Source: Streptomyces sp. CB02056 (lineage in GTDB: Bacteria > Actinomycetota > Actinomycetes > Streptomycetales > Streptomycetaceae). Taken from it: a DNA stretch of 64,000 nucleotides. The notes beneath the pieces were generated by a model. The model was not told the origin of the DNA. It saw nothing but the letters and a program-made list of their open reading frames with translations, and ran no database searches. Location of the stretch: contig NZ_LIPD01000022.1 in assembly GCF_001905545.1 (NCBI RefSeq), positions 1 through 64,000 of the forward strand, given 5' to 3'. The position numbers were made by a program, and so were the translations under genes. This document shows positions 26,386 to 34,919 of the stretch, in pieces; the first letter of the stretch is position 1, and each line of letters opens with the position of its first letter.

Positions 26386-27573
26386 GTCGGCCCCGCGCTC
26401 GCGGGGATTGCTCCGCGATGACGCGCTGGCCGACGGCGCCCGGCTTGTCGGCCCCGCGCTCGCGGGGATTGCTCCTACTCCGGGCTCGTGATCGGGCGGC
26501 TTCCCCTGTCGGCCCCGCGCTCGCGGGGATTGCTCCGCACGGCCGCGTTCGAGGCCGAGTCCGCCGCCGTCGGCCCCGCGCTCGCGGGGATTGCTCCGCG
26601 CGGCGGCCCTGGGTTCACCCCTACCCAGAGTCGGCCCCGCGCTCGCGGGGATTGCTCCGGAGAAGGCCGCCGCTGAAGCGGCCAAGCGCAGTCGGCCCCG
26701 CGCTCGCGGGGATTGCTCCCCCAGCCCCCTGAACTGGGGCTAGCCCCATGGGTCGGCCCCGCGCTCGCGGGGATTGCTCCGGCTGTTCGGCCGTATTCGT
26801 CCCGGCTTCGCCGTCGGCCCCGCGCTCGCGGGGATTGCTCCTACAAGCTTGTAGACGCCGAAGCCAACACCTGGTCGGCCCCGCGCTCGCGGGGATTGCT
26901 CCGCGGCTGGCACGTCTTCCCCCTGCTGCCCCGCGTCGGCCCCGCGCTCGCGGGGATTGCTCCTGCGGTTCGCCGCATTCCCGGCAGGTGCCGTCGTCGG
27001 CCCCGCGCTCGCGGGGATTGCTCCCAGCCGACCAGGAACGGCATGCCCTCGCAGCCGTCGGCCCCGCGCTCGCGGGGATTGCTCCGTGGCGCCCGCGGCC
27101 AACGAGATCCTCAAGGTGTCGGCCCCGCGCTCGCGGGGATTGCTCGACGAAGTCGCCGTCGATGACGAGGAGTTCGGGGTCGGCCCCGCGCTCGCGGGGA
27201 TTGCTCCCTGGGCCAGGCGCCGAAGCTCGTCCATGTCCTGTCGGCCCCGCGCTCGCGGGGGTTGCTCCGCGGCGGCCACCGAGTCCTGGACGGCCAGGTA
27301 GTCGGCCCCGCGCTCGCGGGGGTTGCTCCGCCGACAAGATCTTTTCGGTGCTGTCAATGATGTCGGCCCCGCGCTCGCGGGGGTTGCTCACTTGAACTGT
27401 CGTCCCCGGTGTGGGACCAATTGTCGGTCCCGCGCTCGCGGGGGTTGCTCCGACCGGGAGTGGCTCCGCCCCCTCTGCGACGAGTCGGCCCCGCGCTCGC
27501 GGGGGTTGCCCCGTCACCCGCTGGCGGTGCTGGTAGTGGCTCACGTCGGCCCCGCGCTGCGGGGGTTGTTCCC
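26386..27573 (+). CRISPR. CRISPR array 4, type I-E, 20 repeats and 19 spacers
   Basis: Repeats run every 61 bases from 26386 to 27545. The first 14 carry GGGGATTG and the last six GGGGGTTG, and the final ones are decayed (GGTCC at 27423, TTGCCCC at 27484, a lost base and TTGTTCCCC at 27545). The leader is on the left, the trailer on the right. No spacer was noticed in common with the other arrays by eye. Confidence 0.97.
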
Positions 27574-27598
27574 CTACCTGGTAGGCCCGCGCAGAAGG

Positions 27599-27626
27599 GA
27601 GCCCCCCGGTGCGTACCGGGGGGCTC
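27599..27626. terminator. Hairpin after array 4
   Basis: GAGCCCCCCGGT and ACCGGGGGGCTC pair over 12 bases around GCGT. The same hairpin with compensating changes follows array 5, and both are preceded by CCCCTACCTGGTAGGCCCGC. It can end array transcription and, in the original copy, transcription of the glycosyltransferase from the other side. Confidence 0.8.
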
Positions 27627-27730
27627 TCAACGTGGCGTCTCAATGCTGACCGAGTGGGCCCCTGTCGCACGGCGGCCAACTGGTGTGGGGATCTCGGGGC
27701 AGGCCCTCGAGAGTTGCCGAGTGGGGTGGC

Positions 27731-28009
27731 TCAGGTGGTGGGGTGGGCGAGGGTGATGAGGTGAGACGCCACGGTGGTCGGGCTGGGCATCGCCGCGATT
27801 TCGGTGCTGACCTCGCGGGCGGCGCGGGTCAGGGTGTCGTCGGTGAGGAGGCGGTGGAGCAGGGCCGGGGTGATCTCCTCGGCGGTCGCACTGAGGCCGG
27901 CTCCGCGCTGGTGGACGGCGGCCGCGGTGATGAAGCGGTCGGAGCCGTCGGGCAGGACCAGCTGGGGGATGCCCGCATCGAGTGTGCCAAGGGTGGTGCT
28001 GCTGCCGCC
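27731..28009 (-). pseudogene. Glycosyltransferase 3'-end fragment, copy 2
   Basis: A second copy of the last 92 or so codons of the glycosyltransferase (VLPDGSDRFITAAAVHQRGA is identical to the intact gene). The similarity to the intact copy extends past the stop through the hairpin to the array trailer. The fragment ends at the same joint to cas3 DNA as copy 1, so copies 1 and 2 come from one recombination event that was later duplicated. Confidence 0.9.
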
Positions 28010-28010
28010 T

Positions 28011-28038
28011 GGTACCACTGCTAGCGGTCATCGACCAT
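28011..28038 (-). pseudogene. cas3 5'-end stub, copy 2
   Basis: Same structure as the stub at 26186-26213: the ATG at 28038 with its ribosome site, the first nine Cas3 codons with one base changed, then the glycosyltransferase joint. It shares the one-base loss upstream of the ATG with copy 1, which confirms a common origin. Confidence 0.85.
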
Positions 28039-28208
28039 GCCTCGACCTCCATGTCCGAGTACGCTTCGGAGCGTAGATCGAGGCACTGACAATCCACCCT
28101 GGATTCACAAAGACAACGAGCGGCGCATGAGGTCTGCTCTGGGAAACCAACCGAATCGAACTGAATCAACCGGCGCCAGTTGACGCAGATCACCGCAGGT
28201 CAGGAAGT
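28039..28208. promoter_or_regulatory. Duplicated cas3 promoter region and leader of array 5
   Basis: Third close copy of the cas3/array 3 intergenic region, ending in GATCACCGCAGGTCAGGAAG before the first repeat. It keeps CATGAGGTCTGCT and CCAACCGAATCGAACTGAAT. It is slightly closer to the array 3 leader than the array 4 copy is. Confidence 0.8.
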
Positions 28209-29457
28209 GTCGGCCCCGCACTCGCGGGGATTGCTCCGGTAGCGGTGGAATCCGAGGGAGTCGGTCAGAGTCGGCCCCGCACTCGCGGGGATTGCTCCTC
28301 GCGGTGAGGGTTGGGCGGGGCTTTGGCGGGGTCGGCCCCGCACTCGCGGGGATTGCTCCTTGTTCGCCGCCGCCGGCGGAATCTGGACCCTGTCGGCCCC
28401 GCACTCGCGGGGATTGCTCGGTGAAGCTGGTCCAGCCGCCGAGCGCGGTCGCGTCGGCCCCGCACTCGCGGGGATTGCTCGCCGGCCCTGTCCGCGATGA
28501 CCGCGCTCGCCCAGTCGGCCCCGCACTCGCGGGGATTGCTCCCAGCCCGGCTTGATCCCCGGGATCGGCTCCAGGTCGGCCCCGCACTCGCGGGGATTGC
28601 TCCGGGGCGCCGCTGTTCGGTCCGCTCGGCGGATAGTCGGCCCCGTACTCGCGGGGATTGCTCCGCCAGTGGTTGACCAGGTGTTGTCTGTTGTCAGTCG
28701 GCCCCGCACTCGCGGGGATTGCTCCGCGTCCGGCATGCCGACGGTCGGCGGCTCGGGGTCGGCCCCGCACTCGCGGGGGTTGCTCGAGCGACGACCCGGC
28801 CACCCGGGAGGCGGCGGCGTCGGCCCCGCGCTCGCGGGGGTTGCTCCGTCGCCGGGCTGTAGGCCCCGGATCCGGGGTTGTCGGCCCCGCGCTCGCGGGA
28901 GTTGCTCTGATGTCCCGGATGCGCTTGCGCAGGCCCGCCTGTCGGCCCCGCGCGCGCGGGGGTTGCTCCTGGTCGATGCCGTAGTGCAGGGAGATGTCCA
29001 GGTCGGCCCCGCGCTCGCGGGGGTTACTCCGGCGGCACCGGCCTGTGGAGCATCAGCCTGCCGTCGGCCCCGCGCTCGCGGGGGTTGCTCCGTGGAGTAG
29101 GTCGGCGTCGCCGAGGTCTGTGTGTCGGCCCCGCACTCGCGGGGGTTGCTCCCTGGCCGGCGCCCGCGTGCTGCTCTACGCCCGGTCGGCCCCGCGCTCG
29201 CGGGGGTTGCTCCGCGACGTCGAGGTAGGCGATGTCGGTCAGTTCGTCGGCCCCGCACTCGCGGGGGTTGCTCTGAAATCAAGGACAGGCTGACGCGCAT
29301 TGAGGCGTCGGCCCCGCGCTCGCGGGGGTTGCTCCCGGGTCAGGTCCGGGGCGACCCTGCCCGCGGCGTCGACCCCGCGCTCGCGGGGGTTGCTCCATCA
29401 GCAGTCACCGCCGATCCGGCCGACGAGGGTCGGCCCCGCGCTCGCGGGGGTTGTTCC
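28209..29457 (+). CRISPR. CRISPR array 5, type I-E, 21 repeats and 20 spacers
   Basis: Repeats run every 61 bases from 28209 to 29429. The younger units read GTCGGCCCCGCACTCGCGGG then GATTGCTCC, with CGCACTC instead of CGCGCTC. From 28758 onward units carry GGTTGCTCC, and most from 28819 onward return to CGCGCTC, with CGCACTC again at 29124 and 29246. The last unit ends TTGTTCCCC, exactly like the last unit of array 4. The leader is on the left. Confidence 0.97.
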
Positions 29458-29483
29458 CCTACCTGGTAGGCCCGCGCAGAAAG

Positions 29484-29511
29484 GAGCCCCCCGGCGCGTG
29501 CCGGGGGGCTC
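29484..29511. terminator. Hairpin between array 5 and the glycosyltransferase operon
   Basis: GAGCCCCCCGG and CCGGGGGGCTC pair over 11 bases around a short GC-rich loop. It lies between two convergent units (array 5 rightward, glycosyltransferase leftward) and can terminate both. Confidence 0.8.
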
Positions 29512-29615
29512 TCATTGTGGCGTCTCGGTGCTGACCGAGTGGGCCCCTGTGGCACGGCGGCCAACTGGTGTGGGGATCTCGGGGCAGGCTCTCGGGAGTT
29601 GCCGGGTGGGGTGGC

Positions 29616-30755
29616 TCAGGGGGTGGGGTGGGCGAGGGTGATGAGGTGCTCCGCCACGGCGGTCGGGCTGGGCATCGCCGCGATTTCGGTGCTGACTTCG
29701 CGGGCGGCGCGGGTCAGGGTGTCGTCGGTGAGGAGGCGGTGGAGCAGGGCCGGGGTGATCTCCTCGGCGGTCGCGCTGAGGCCGGCTCCGCGCTGGTGGA
29801 CGGCGGCCGCGGTGATGAAGCGGTCGGAGCCGTCGGGCAGGACCAGCTGGGGGATGCCCGCGTCGAGTGCGCCGAGGGCGGTGCTGCTGCCGCCGTGGTG
29901 GATGGCGGCGGCGCAGGTCGACAGCAGGGCCTGCCAGGGGACCCAGCCGTACGGGCGGACGTTGTCCGGCAGGCTGCCGAGCGTGCCGAGGTCGAGGTCG
30001 CCGGTGGCGAGGACGAACTCGGCGTCGATGTCGGCGGCTGCCGCGATGACCCGCTCGATCCTGGTGAGGCCGTCGGTCTTGGGCGGGACGGTGCCCAGCG
30101 TCACCGCGATGCGCGGGCGGTGTGCGGGTGCGGCCAGCTGGGCGGGGAGTTCGCCTTCGCCGTTGTAGGCGACGGGCCGCATCGAGGTGCCGTACCGCTC
30201 GTCGCCGGCCATGCTGGGCGGCGCGAGGTCGATGGTGTCCGCCGGGTCGGGCAGCCGGTCGATTCCGTGCCGGGCGAAGGTGTCCGCCATTTCGGCGAGC
30301 ATCAGCGCGCGCAGCTTCGGGGTGCGGGCGAATCCCAGGTCGTGCTGGACGGCGGGCACGCCGAGGCGGGTCGCCGCGAGCAGGGCCACCGGGAACTGGT
30401 ACTCGTACACCACCAGGTCCGGCCGCCACTGCGCGGCGAGTTCGACCGTCTCGTCGGCGACCCGGCTGTTGACGTGGGCGGCCAGCGGGACGAAGGCCTC
30501 GCGGTCGGCCGAGTTGCTCTCGACCACCCGCCGCATCAGGTCGGGCCGCCGGGTGCGGCCGGCCTCCCTGATCTCCTTGCGCCAGTCGACCCCGGGTGCG
30601 ATGGGCAGGTACGGCAGCCCGGACGCGGCGACCCCTTCGCCGCCGTCCATCGAGGCCACCGCGACCTCGTGGCCGAGCTCGCGCATCGCCCTGGCCAGCG
30701 GGACCAGTGGGAACAGGTGGCCCAGGCCGGGTGCGCCGGCGAACAGTACACGCAT
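29616..30755 (-). CDS. Antibiotic-type glycosyltransferase, GT1/EryCIII-like
   Basis: The 379-residue GT-B fold protein begins MRVLFAGAPGLGHLFPLVPL. The C-terminal sugar-nucleotide domain holds VTLGTVPPKTDGL, YGWVPWQALLSTCAAAIHHG and GSSTALGALDAGIPQLVLP, the pattern of macrolide and polyketide glycosyltransferases that use dTDP-sugars. The probable role is to attach a deoxysugar to a natural product. It is last in a minus-strand unit with the ATP-grasp and dikinase-like genes, starting 51 bases after the ATP-grasp stop. Its 3' end was copied twice into the CRISPR cassettes to the left. No sugar biosynthesis gene is in the window. Confidence 0.92.
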   Translation of the reverse strand: MRVLFAGAPGLGHLFPLVPLARAMRELGHEVAVASMDGGEGVAASGLPYLPIAPGVDWRKEIREAGRTRRPDLMRRVVESNSADREAFVPLAAHVNSRVADETVELAAQWRPDLVVYEYQFPVALLAATRLGVPAVQHDLGFARTPKLRALMLAEMADTFARHGIDRLPDPADTIDLAPPSMAGDERYGTSMRPVAYNGEGELPAQLAAPAHRPRIAVTLGTVPPKTDGLTRIERVIAAAADIDAEFVLATGDLDLGTLGSLPDNVRPYGWVPWQALLSTCAAAIHHGGSSTALGALDAGIPQLVLPDGSDRFITAAAVHQRGAGLSATAEEITPALLHRLLTDDTLTRAAREVSTEIAAMPSPTAVAEHLITLAHPTP

Positions 30756-30805
30756 GATGGAACCTCGGGGAGAAGGAGGGAGAGGGATGGGAGGAGGAAG
30801 GGAGG

Positions 30806-32161
30806 TCAGGAGGCGGCCCGGTGCAGGGCGGCTTCCATGCCGTTCAGCACGGCGTTGCAGTCGCGCTGCAGGGTGGCGGCGTCGACGGCGCTGAGCAGGT
30901 AGACCCCCAGCCAGTTGCGCGAGCCGGCGGACGGGTCGAAGGCGGGGACGGGCCGGCCGGCGGGCATCGCGAAGGCGGGGACGGCTTCGATGGTGCTGCC
31001 CGGGGAGAGCAGGCTCTGCCAGTCGACGGCCTGCGGGTTCCAGAGCGGGGTGCTCTGCCAGGGCACGCCCGAGGCGTCGGCCGGGACGACGGCCAGTGAC
31101 GCGGCGGCCCGGGTGCCGGTGGTGGGCATGGCCTCGGGGTAGTCGACGCGCTCGCCGAGCAGTTGGCGGACCAGCATGCCGATCGGGTCGAGTCCGAAGA
31201 CCTCGTGGACCTGCCTGGTGGTGAGCAGGCCGCCGAACCTGGCCGCGGTCTCGATGACGACCAGTTCGCCGTCCTTCATCAGCTTCAGCTCGGTGTGGGT
31301 GCCGCAGTTCTCCAGCCCGAGCGCGTCGACGGCCTGTCGGGAGACCTCCTCGATCCGGCGCTGGACCGGCACCGTCATGACGGAGGGCGAGGTGCTGGCG
31401 ACCTCGACGAAGGACGGTACGGTCGGCAGCTTGGCGGTGATGGCCAGGGGGCGGTAGACGCCGTCCGCGACGATCCCCTCCACGCTGACGTAGTCGCCGT
31501 AGCCGGGCTCCTCGTACCAGCCTTCGGTGGAGCCCTGGGCGATCTCCTCGACGAGGCGGTCGTGGTCGGTGTCGGCGGCGTAGAGCTCGTTCATGCCGAC
31601 CCGGCTGCCGGCCTGGAGTCCGCGCTCGATCTCGGCCCACGCCGGGGCGGCGTCCTCGGGCTTGTCCAGCACGATCTGGGCGACCGAGCCGGCGCCCCAG
31701 GCCGGCTTGAGCAGCAGCGGGGGCGTGAACTCGGCCAGCGCGGTGTCCAGGTCGGCGAGGCTGTCGACCCGGCGGAACGCGGGTATCGGCACCCCGGCGG
31801 CGGCCCAGGCCTCGCGCATCAGCCGCTTGTCCCTGGCGCGGACGATCCCCTCGCCGGGGCCGGCCAGGTTGAGGCGGATCGCGGCCTGGGCGACGGCGAG
31901 GACCGCGAACTCGGAGAGGGTCAGCACCGCGTCGGCCCCGATGGCCTTCGCGTACTCGACGATCAGCTCGACCAGGTCGTCCCCGCGCGGCGCCTCGGGC
32001 ACCAGCTCGATGCTGGTGCAGCTGGGCCGCCACACGTCCTCCCCGGACGCGGGCAGCGGCGCCAGTGCGAGGACGTGCAGCTCCCCGCAGGCGGCGATGC
32101 GCGGGAAGGCGTACTCCAGCGGGGCGCCGCCCTTGACGTAGACGTACAGAATCCGGTTCAA
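30806..32161 (-). CDS. ATP-grasp family carboxylate-amine ligase-like protein
   Basis: The 451-residue protein has the ATP-grasp layout: an N-terminal Rossmann-like lobe, RARDKRLMREAWAAAGVPIP, the nucleotide loop LLLKPAWGAGSVAQIVL, DYVSVEGIVADGVYRPLAIT, and the metal-binding ELKLMKDGELVVIETAARFG. This group activates a carboxylate as acyl phosphate and couples it to an amine. Members in secondary-metabolite clusters make amide or dipeptide bonds. The substrate cannot be deduced. The gene lies between the dikinase-like gene and the glycosyltransferase in one minus-strand unit. Confidence 0.88.
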   Translation of the reverse strand: MNRILYVYVKGGAPLEYAFPRIAACGELHVLALAPLPASGEDVWRPSCTSIELVPEAPRGDDLVELIVEYAKAIGADAVLTLSEFAVLAVAQAAIRLNLAGPGEGIVRARDKRLMREAWAAAGVPIPAFRRVDSLADLDTALAEFTPPLLLKPAWGAGSVAQIVLDKPEDAAPAWAEIERGLQAGSRVGMNELYAADTDHDRLVEEIAQGSTEGWYEEPGYGDYVSVEGIVADGVYRPLAITAKLPTVPSFVEVASTSPSVMTVPVQRRIEEVSRQAVDALGLENCGTHTELKLMKDGELVVIETAARFGGLLTTRQVHEVFGLDPIGMLVRQLLGERVDYPEAMPTTGTRAAASLAVVPADASGVPWQSTPLWNPQAVDWQSLLSPGSTIEAVPAFAMPAGRPVPAFDPSAGSRNWLGVYLLSAVDAATLQRDCNAVLNGMEAALHRAAS

Positions 32162-32279
32162 CGTACTTGCTCCTGAGGGAAGTTCACTCGTGGGCGGCCG
32201 CGGGAAAGGGCGCGGAGGGGCACACGGGCGCGCTCGTGCGCGGGCCCGTGCGGTGTTCCGGCGATATCAGCCGACGGTG

Positions 32280-34331
32280 TCAGCCGGCGGTGCGGAAGGG
32301 GCGCAGCTGCAGCAGGCTGATCTGGTCGCCCTCGATCGCCCACTCGATGTCGACCGGGGTTGCGTACGTCTCGTCGGGCGAGAAGTGCGACTGCAACAGC
32401 CTGCTGATCAGGGCCAGTCGGCGTACGAGCTCCTTGGTCCCGGCGTCCAGGTCGGTGCCGGCGGTGCCGAGCGAGACGGTGCGGCTGCCGCCTTCCATGG
32501 TGTTGCACAGGTACTGGAGCGGGGCGCCCCGGCCGGAGACCACGTCGGTCACGGAGCGCGGCGAGATGTTGAGGTAGACGTTGCGGAAGTCCTGCGGGCT
32601 CAGCGGGTTGCAGGTGACCAGGACGCCGCCGACGGTGGCTCCGACCTGTTCCTGGACGATCACGGCCATCCGGCAGTGGTCCAGGGGGATGCCCGCCTGG
32701 CGGCGCAGCAGGACCGCGCGGGGTGAGAACAGCGAGGCCCAGACCTCGCGGACCGCGTCGAGGACGGCGTCCGTGCCGCTGGCGTCGGCCACCGATTCGT
32801 AGAGTCCGGCGGCGGAGAAGCCGGCCAGGTCCTCGGCGTTGGAGGAGCTGCGGACGACCTGGACGCGGGCGCCGTACAGGTGCCGGTCGATCGCCCGGTC
32901 GATCTCGGTGCGGATCGGGTCGGGCAGCGGGGTGTCGCGGATCAGCCGCTGGGCGTCGAGGCAGAGGGCCTCGATGCGCTCCTCGACCCGCGTCCCCTCG
33001 TGGAGTGAGGTCCCGTCCCGGAGGGCGGAGTCCAGCCGGTCGACGGCGGTGCGGAGTTCCGCCGAGGAGTCGAGGAAGCGCTGCTGGAGGGAGAACGGCA
33101 GCACGATGCCGCGCGGCACGTGGGCGTACTCCTTCACCAGGAGCTGCGCGGCGGCGTCCAGTTCGGCCGTGTCCGCGTCCTCCGGGAAGCCGAGCTGCCG
33201 GGCGAGGTAGCGGAGCAGGTTGTCCCGGGGCGGCCGGGGCACGCTGTAGAAGCCGAGCCAGCGCGGTGAGCCGTGCTGGAGCAGGTGGGTGAGTTCGCCG
33301 AGGTTGGCGGCCTTGGTGCCGAACCGGACGTGGTCCCCTTCGCGCAGTGCGGACAGCGGGGTGACCGGCGTGGGCGTGAGGTCGGGCAGGTCCACGGCGA
33401 CGCGGTCGGCCGGCGGGGTCGGCGGGGCTTCCTCGCGGTCGCCGGGCCGGGCGGCTTCGAGGAGGAGCTCTCCGCCGTCGGCTTCGACGCGGTAGTGCAC
33501 CCAACATCGGTCGCGCAGCCCGGCGCGGTCGATGCGCTCGGCGGCTTCGACGCCGACGGCGTTGGGGATGCGCCATCCGGCGGCCATCACGTTGATGTGG
33601 GAGAGCGGTGTGGTGTGCTCGGTGTGGATGATTCCGGAGACCCGGGGGATGTCCTCGGGCACCCGGGGCATCACCACGATGTCGTGCCACTCCAGCGGCT
33701 CGGGGTCGGCCCGGTACTCGTCCTCCGAGCCGAACACGCGCAGCCGTCCGTGGGCGGTCCCGGCGTTCAGCGGTACGTAGGAGGCCGCGGAGTAGAGCTC
33801 GTGGGACAGGACGCGCGGTATCTCGGTCTCCGGTATGCGGGCGAGGTAGCCCTCCTGCTCGTGGCCGGCCGGCTTGAGGACCAGCGGCAGCGACGGGTCG
33901 ATGTGCTCGCGCACCCGGTGGTAGAAGAACCGGAGCATGTCCTGGGACATGGTGTCGACGTCGACGGTTTCCAGGGACAGGAAGGTGTCGGCCTCGTGGC
34001 CGTTTTCCGCGGCGCGGCGGGTGTGGCGGGCGAGGGTGCCGAGATAGAAGCGACGGTCGGGATTCCGGTACACGTCGTCATTGAACGAATCGAGTCCGCG
34101 CGCCAGTTCGTCGATCGACATGCCGAGGATCTCGCACGCGATGTAGCGGACGTGGAGGGTGCCGTCGGCGCTGTCGATGAAGTGGAGCACCGACTCGTCG
34201 CGGTCGAGTACGACTTTCACATAGGGATAGCCCCCGACCTGGCCGGCGAGCTCGGAGAACTCCTCCAGAGTGAGCTTTTCGCCGGCGAGGCGGGGCCGCG
34301 TGGTCGCGTCGTTGCGATCCGAACGGGTCAT
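32280..34331 (-). CDS. Dikinase-like phosphotransferase (PEP-utiliser His domain plus PPDK ATP-binding domain)
   Basis: The protein of about 683 residues has three parts. Residues 1-190 match no family I recognise. Around residue 245, IIHTEHTTPLSHINVMAAGW resembles the swivelling phospho-His domain of PEP-utilising enzymes. From about 340 to the end is the ATP-binding domain of PPDK/PEP synthase (RFGTKAANLGEL, VVRSSSNAEDLAGFSAAGLY, VTCNPLSPQ). The order His domain then ATP domain is the reverse of PEP synthase, and the C-terminal PEP-binding barrel is absent. The layout is that of water dikinases, which move the beta-phosphate of ATP to an acceptor other than pyruvate. It is first gene of the unit with the ATP-grasp and glycosyltransferase genes. 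A GTG two codons upstream is an alternative start. Confidence 0.8.
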   Translation of the reverse strand: MTRSDRNDATTRPRLAGEKLTLEEFSELAGQVGGYPYVKVVLDRDESVLHFIDSADGTLHVRYIACEILGMSIDELARGLDSFNDDVYRNPDRRFYLGTLARHTRRAAENGHEADTFLSLETVDVDTMSQDMLRFFYHRVREHIDPSLPLVLKPAGHEQEGYLARIPETEIPRVLSHELYSAASYVPLNAGTAHGRLRVFGSEDEYRADPEPLEWHDIVVMPRVPEDIPRVSGIIHTEHTTPLSHINVMAAGWRIPNAVGVEAAERIDRAGLRDRCWVHYRVEADGGELLLEAARPGDREEAPPTPPADRVAVDLPDLTPTPVTPLSALREGDHVRFGTKAANLGELTHLLQHGSPRWLGFYSVPRPPRDNLLRYLARQLGFPEDADTAELDAAAQLLVKEYAHVPRGIVLPFSLQQRFLDSSAELRTAVDRLDSALRDGTSLHEGTRVEERIEALCLDAQRLIRDTPLPDPIRTEIDRAIDRHLYGARVQVVRSSSNAEDLAGFSAAGLYESVADASGTDAVLDAVREVWASLFSPRAVLLRRQAGIPLDHCRMAVIVQEQVGATVGGVLVTCNPLSPQDFRNVYLNISPRSVTDVVSGRGAPLQYLCNTMEGGSRTVSLGTAGTDLDAGTKELVRRLALISRLLQSHFSPDETYATPVDIEWAIEGDQISLLQLRPFRTAG

Positions 34332-34919
34332 GCGCACAGTTCAGCCATTCTTCGTCGTGTACACGATCAGTACACCTGGTGCAGAAGGGTCGGTACGACG
34401 GCGCCCACATTGCCATTCGATTTCAATGTTTGACGAATGGTCATGTCACATCAGGCCATCATGGAACGATCCGGCCACGGGAATCCGATAGGGGAATCCG
34501 CCCTGCCGCATCAAGCTGTGGTAAAGGTCACAACAAGGGGTGACCGGTGCTTGGTGAGCGATCGAGCATTTCCGGAATCATTGATTCCTGTACGACCTCA
34601 GGAGGGCGCGCGCACTCCTCGCGCACCCTCCCCGCGCACCCCGATCGGAGCCGGCCGACGGATCCGGCGGTCCCGGCGGCCTCGGCTGCACACCGGGGCA
34701 GGACAGGGCGTACGACCCTCCAGTGCCAGTGGCATATTGCCCGGAACGGCCCACTCCCGGATGCGGCGAAAGTGCGTAGATCCCTTGTATTTCAAGGGAG
34801 TTGACGCATACCGGGGGGTACGGTGAGGTGGGCATGACGCTCCGGTCGGCGTCGCGTCCCGGGCTCGGGCCCGGGCGGGTCGGCCGTAGCTGCCATCGGC
34901 GCGAAGGGGGAGCTTCCTG
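34332..34919. other. Intergenic region between divergent dikinase-like and endolysin genes
   Basis: No gene is supported in these 588 bases. The left 200 bases are AT-richer and hold the inverted repeat at 34357-34375 and the element TTGACGAATGGTCA at 34430, which reappears in front of the eCIS sheath gene. Near the right end TTGACG at 34801 could be a -35 box for the endolysin gene, but no good -10 box follows at the right distance. Confidence 0.5.
34357..34375. promoter_or_regulatory. Inverted repeat upstream of the dikinase-like gene
   Basis: GTGTAC and GTACAC face each other across seven bases, 25 bases ahead of the ATG on the minus strand. The size suits a dimeric regulator site or overlap with the promoter. 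No nearby regulator gene is an obvious partner. Confidence 0.35.

Noticed and set aside
34437..34826. Small plus-strand frame before the endolysin gene
   Set aside because: No ribosome site, no motif, Arg/Pro-rich composition of random GC-rich DNA. The stretch is better read as an intergenic region.
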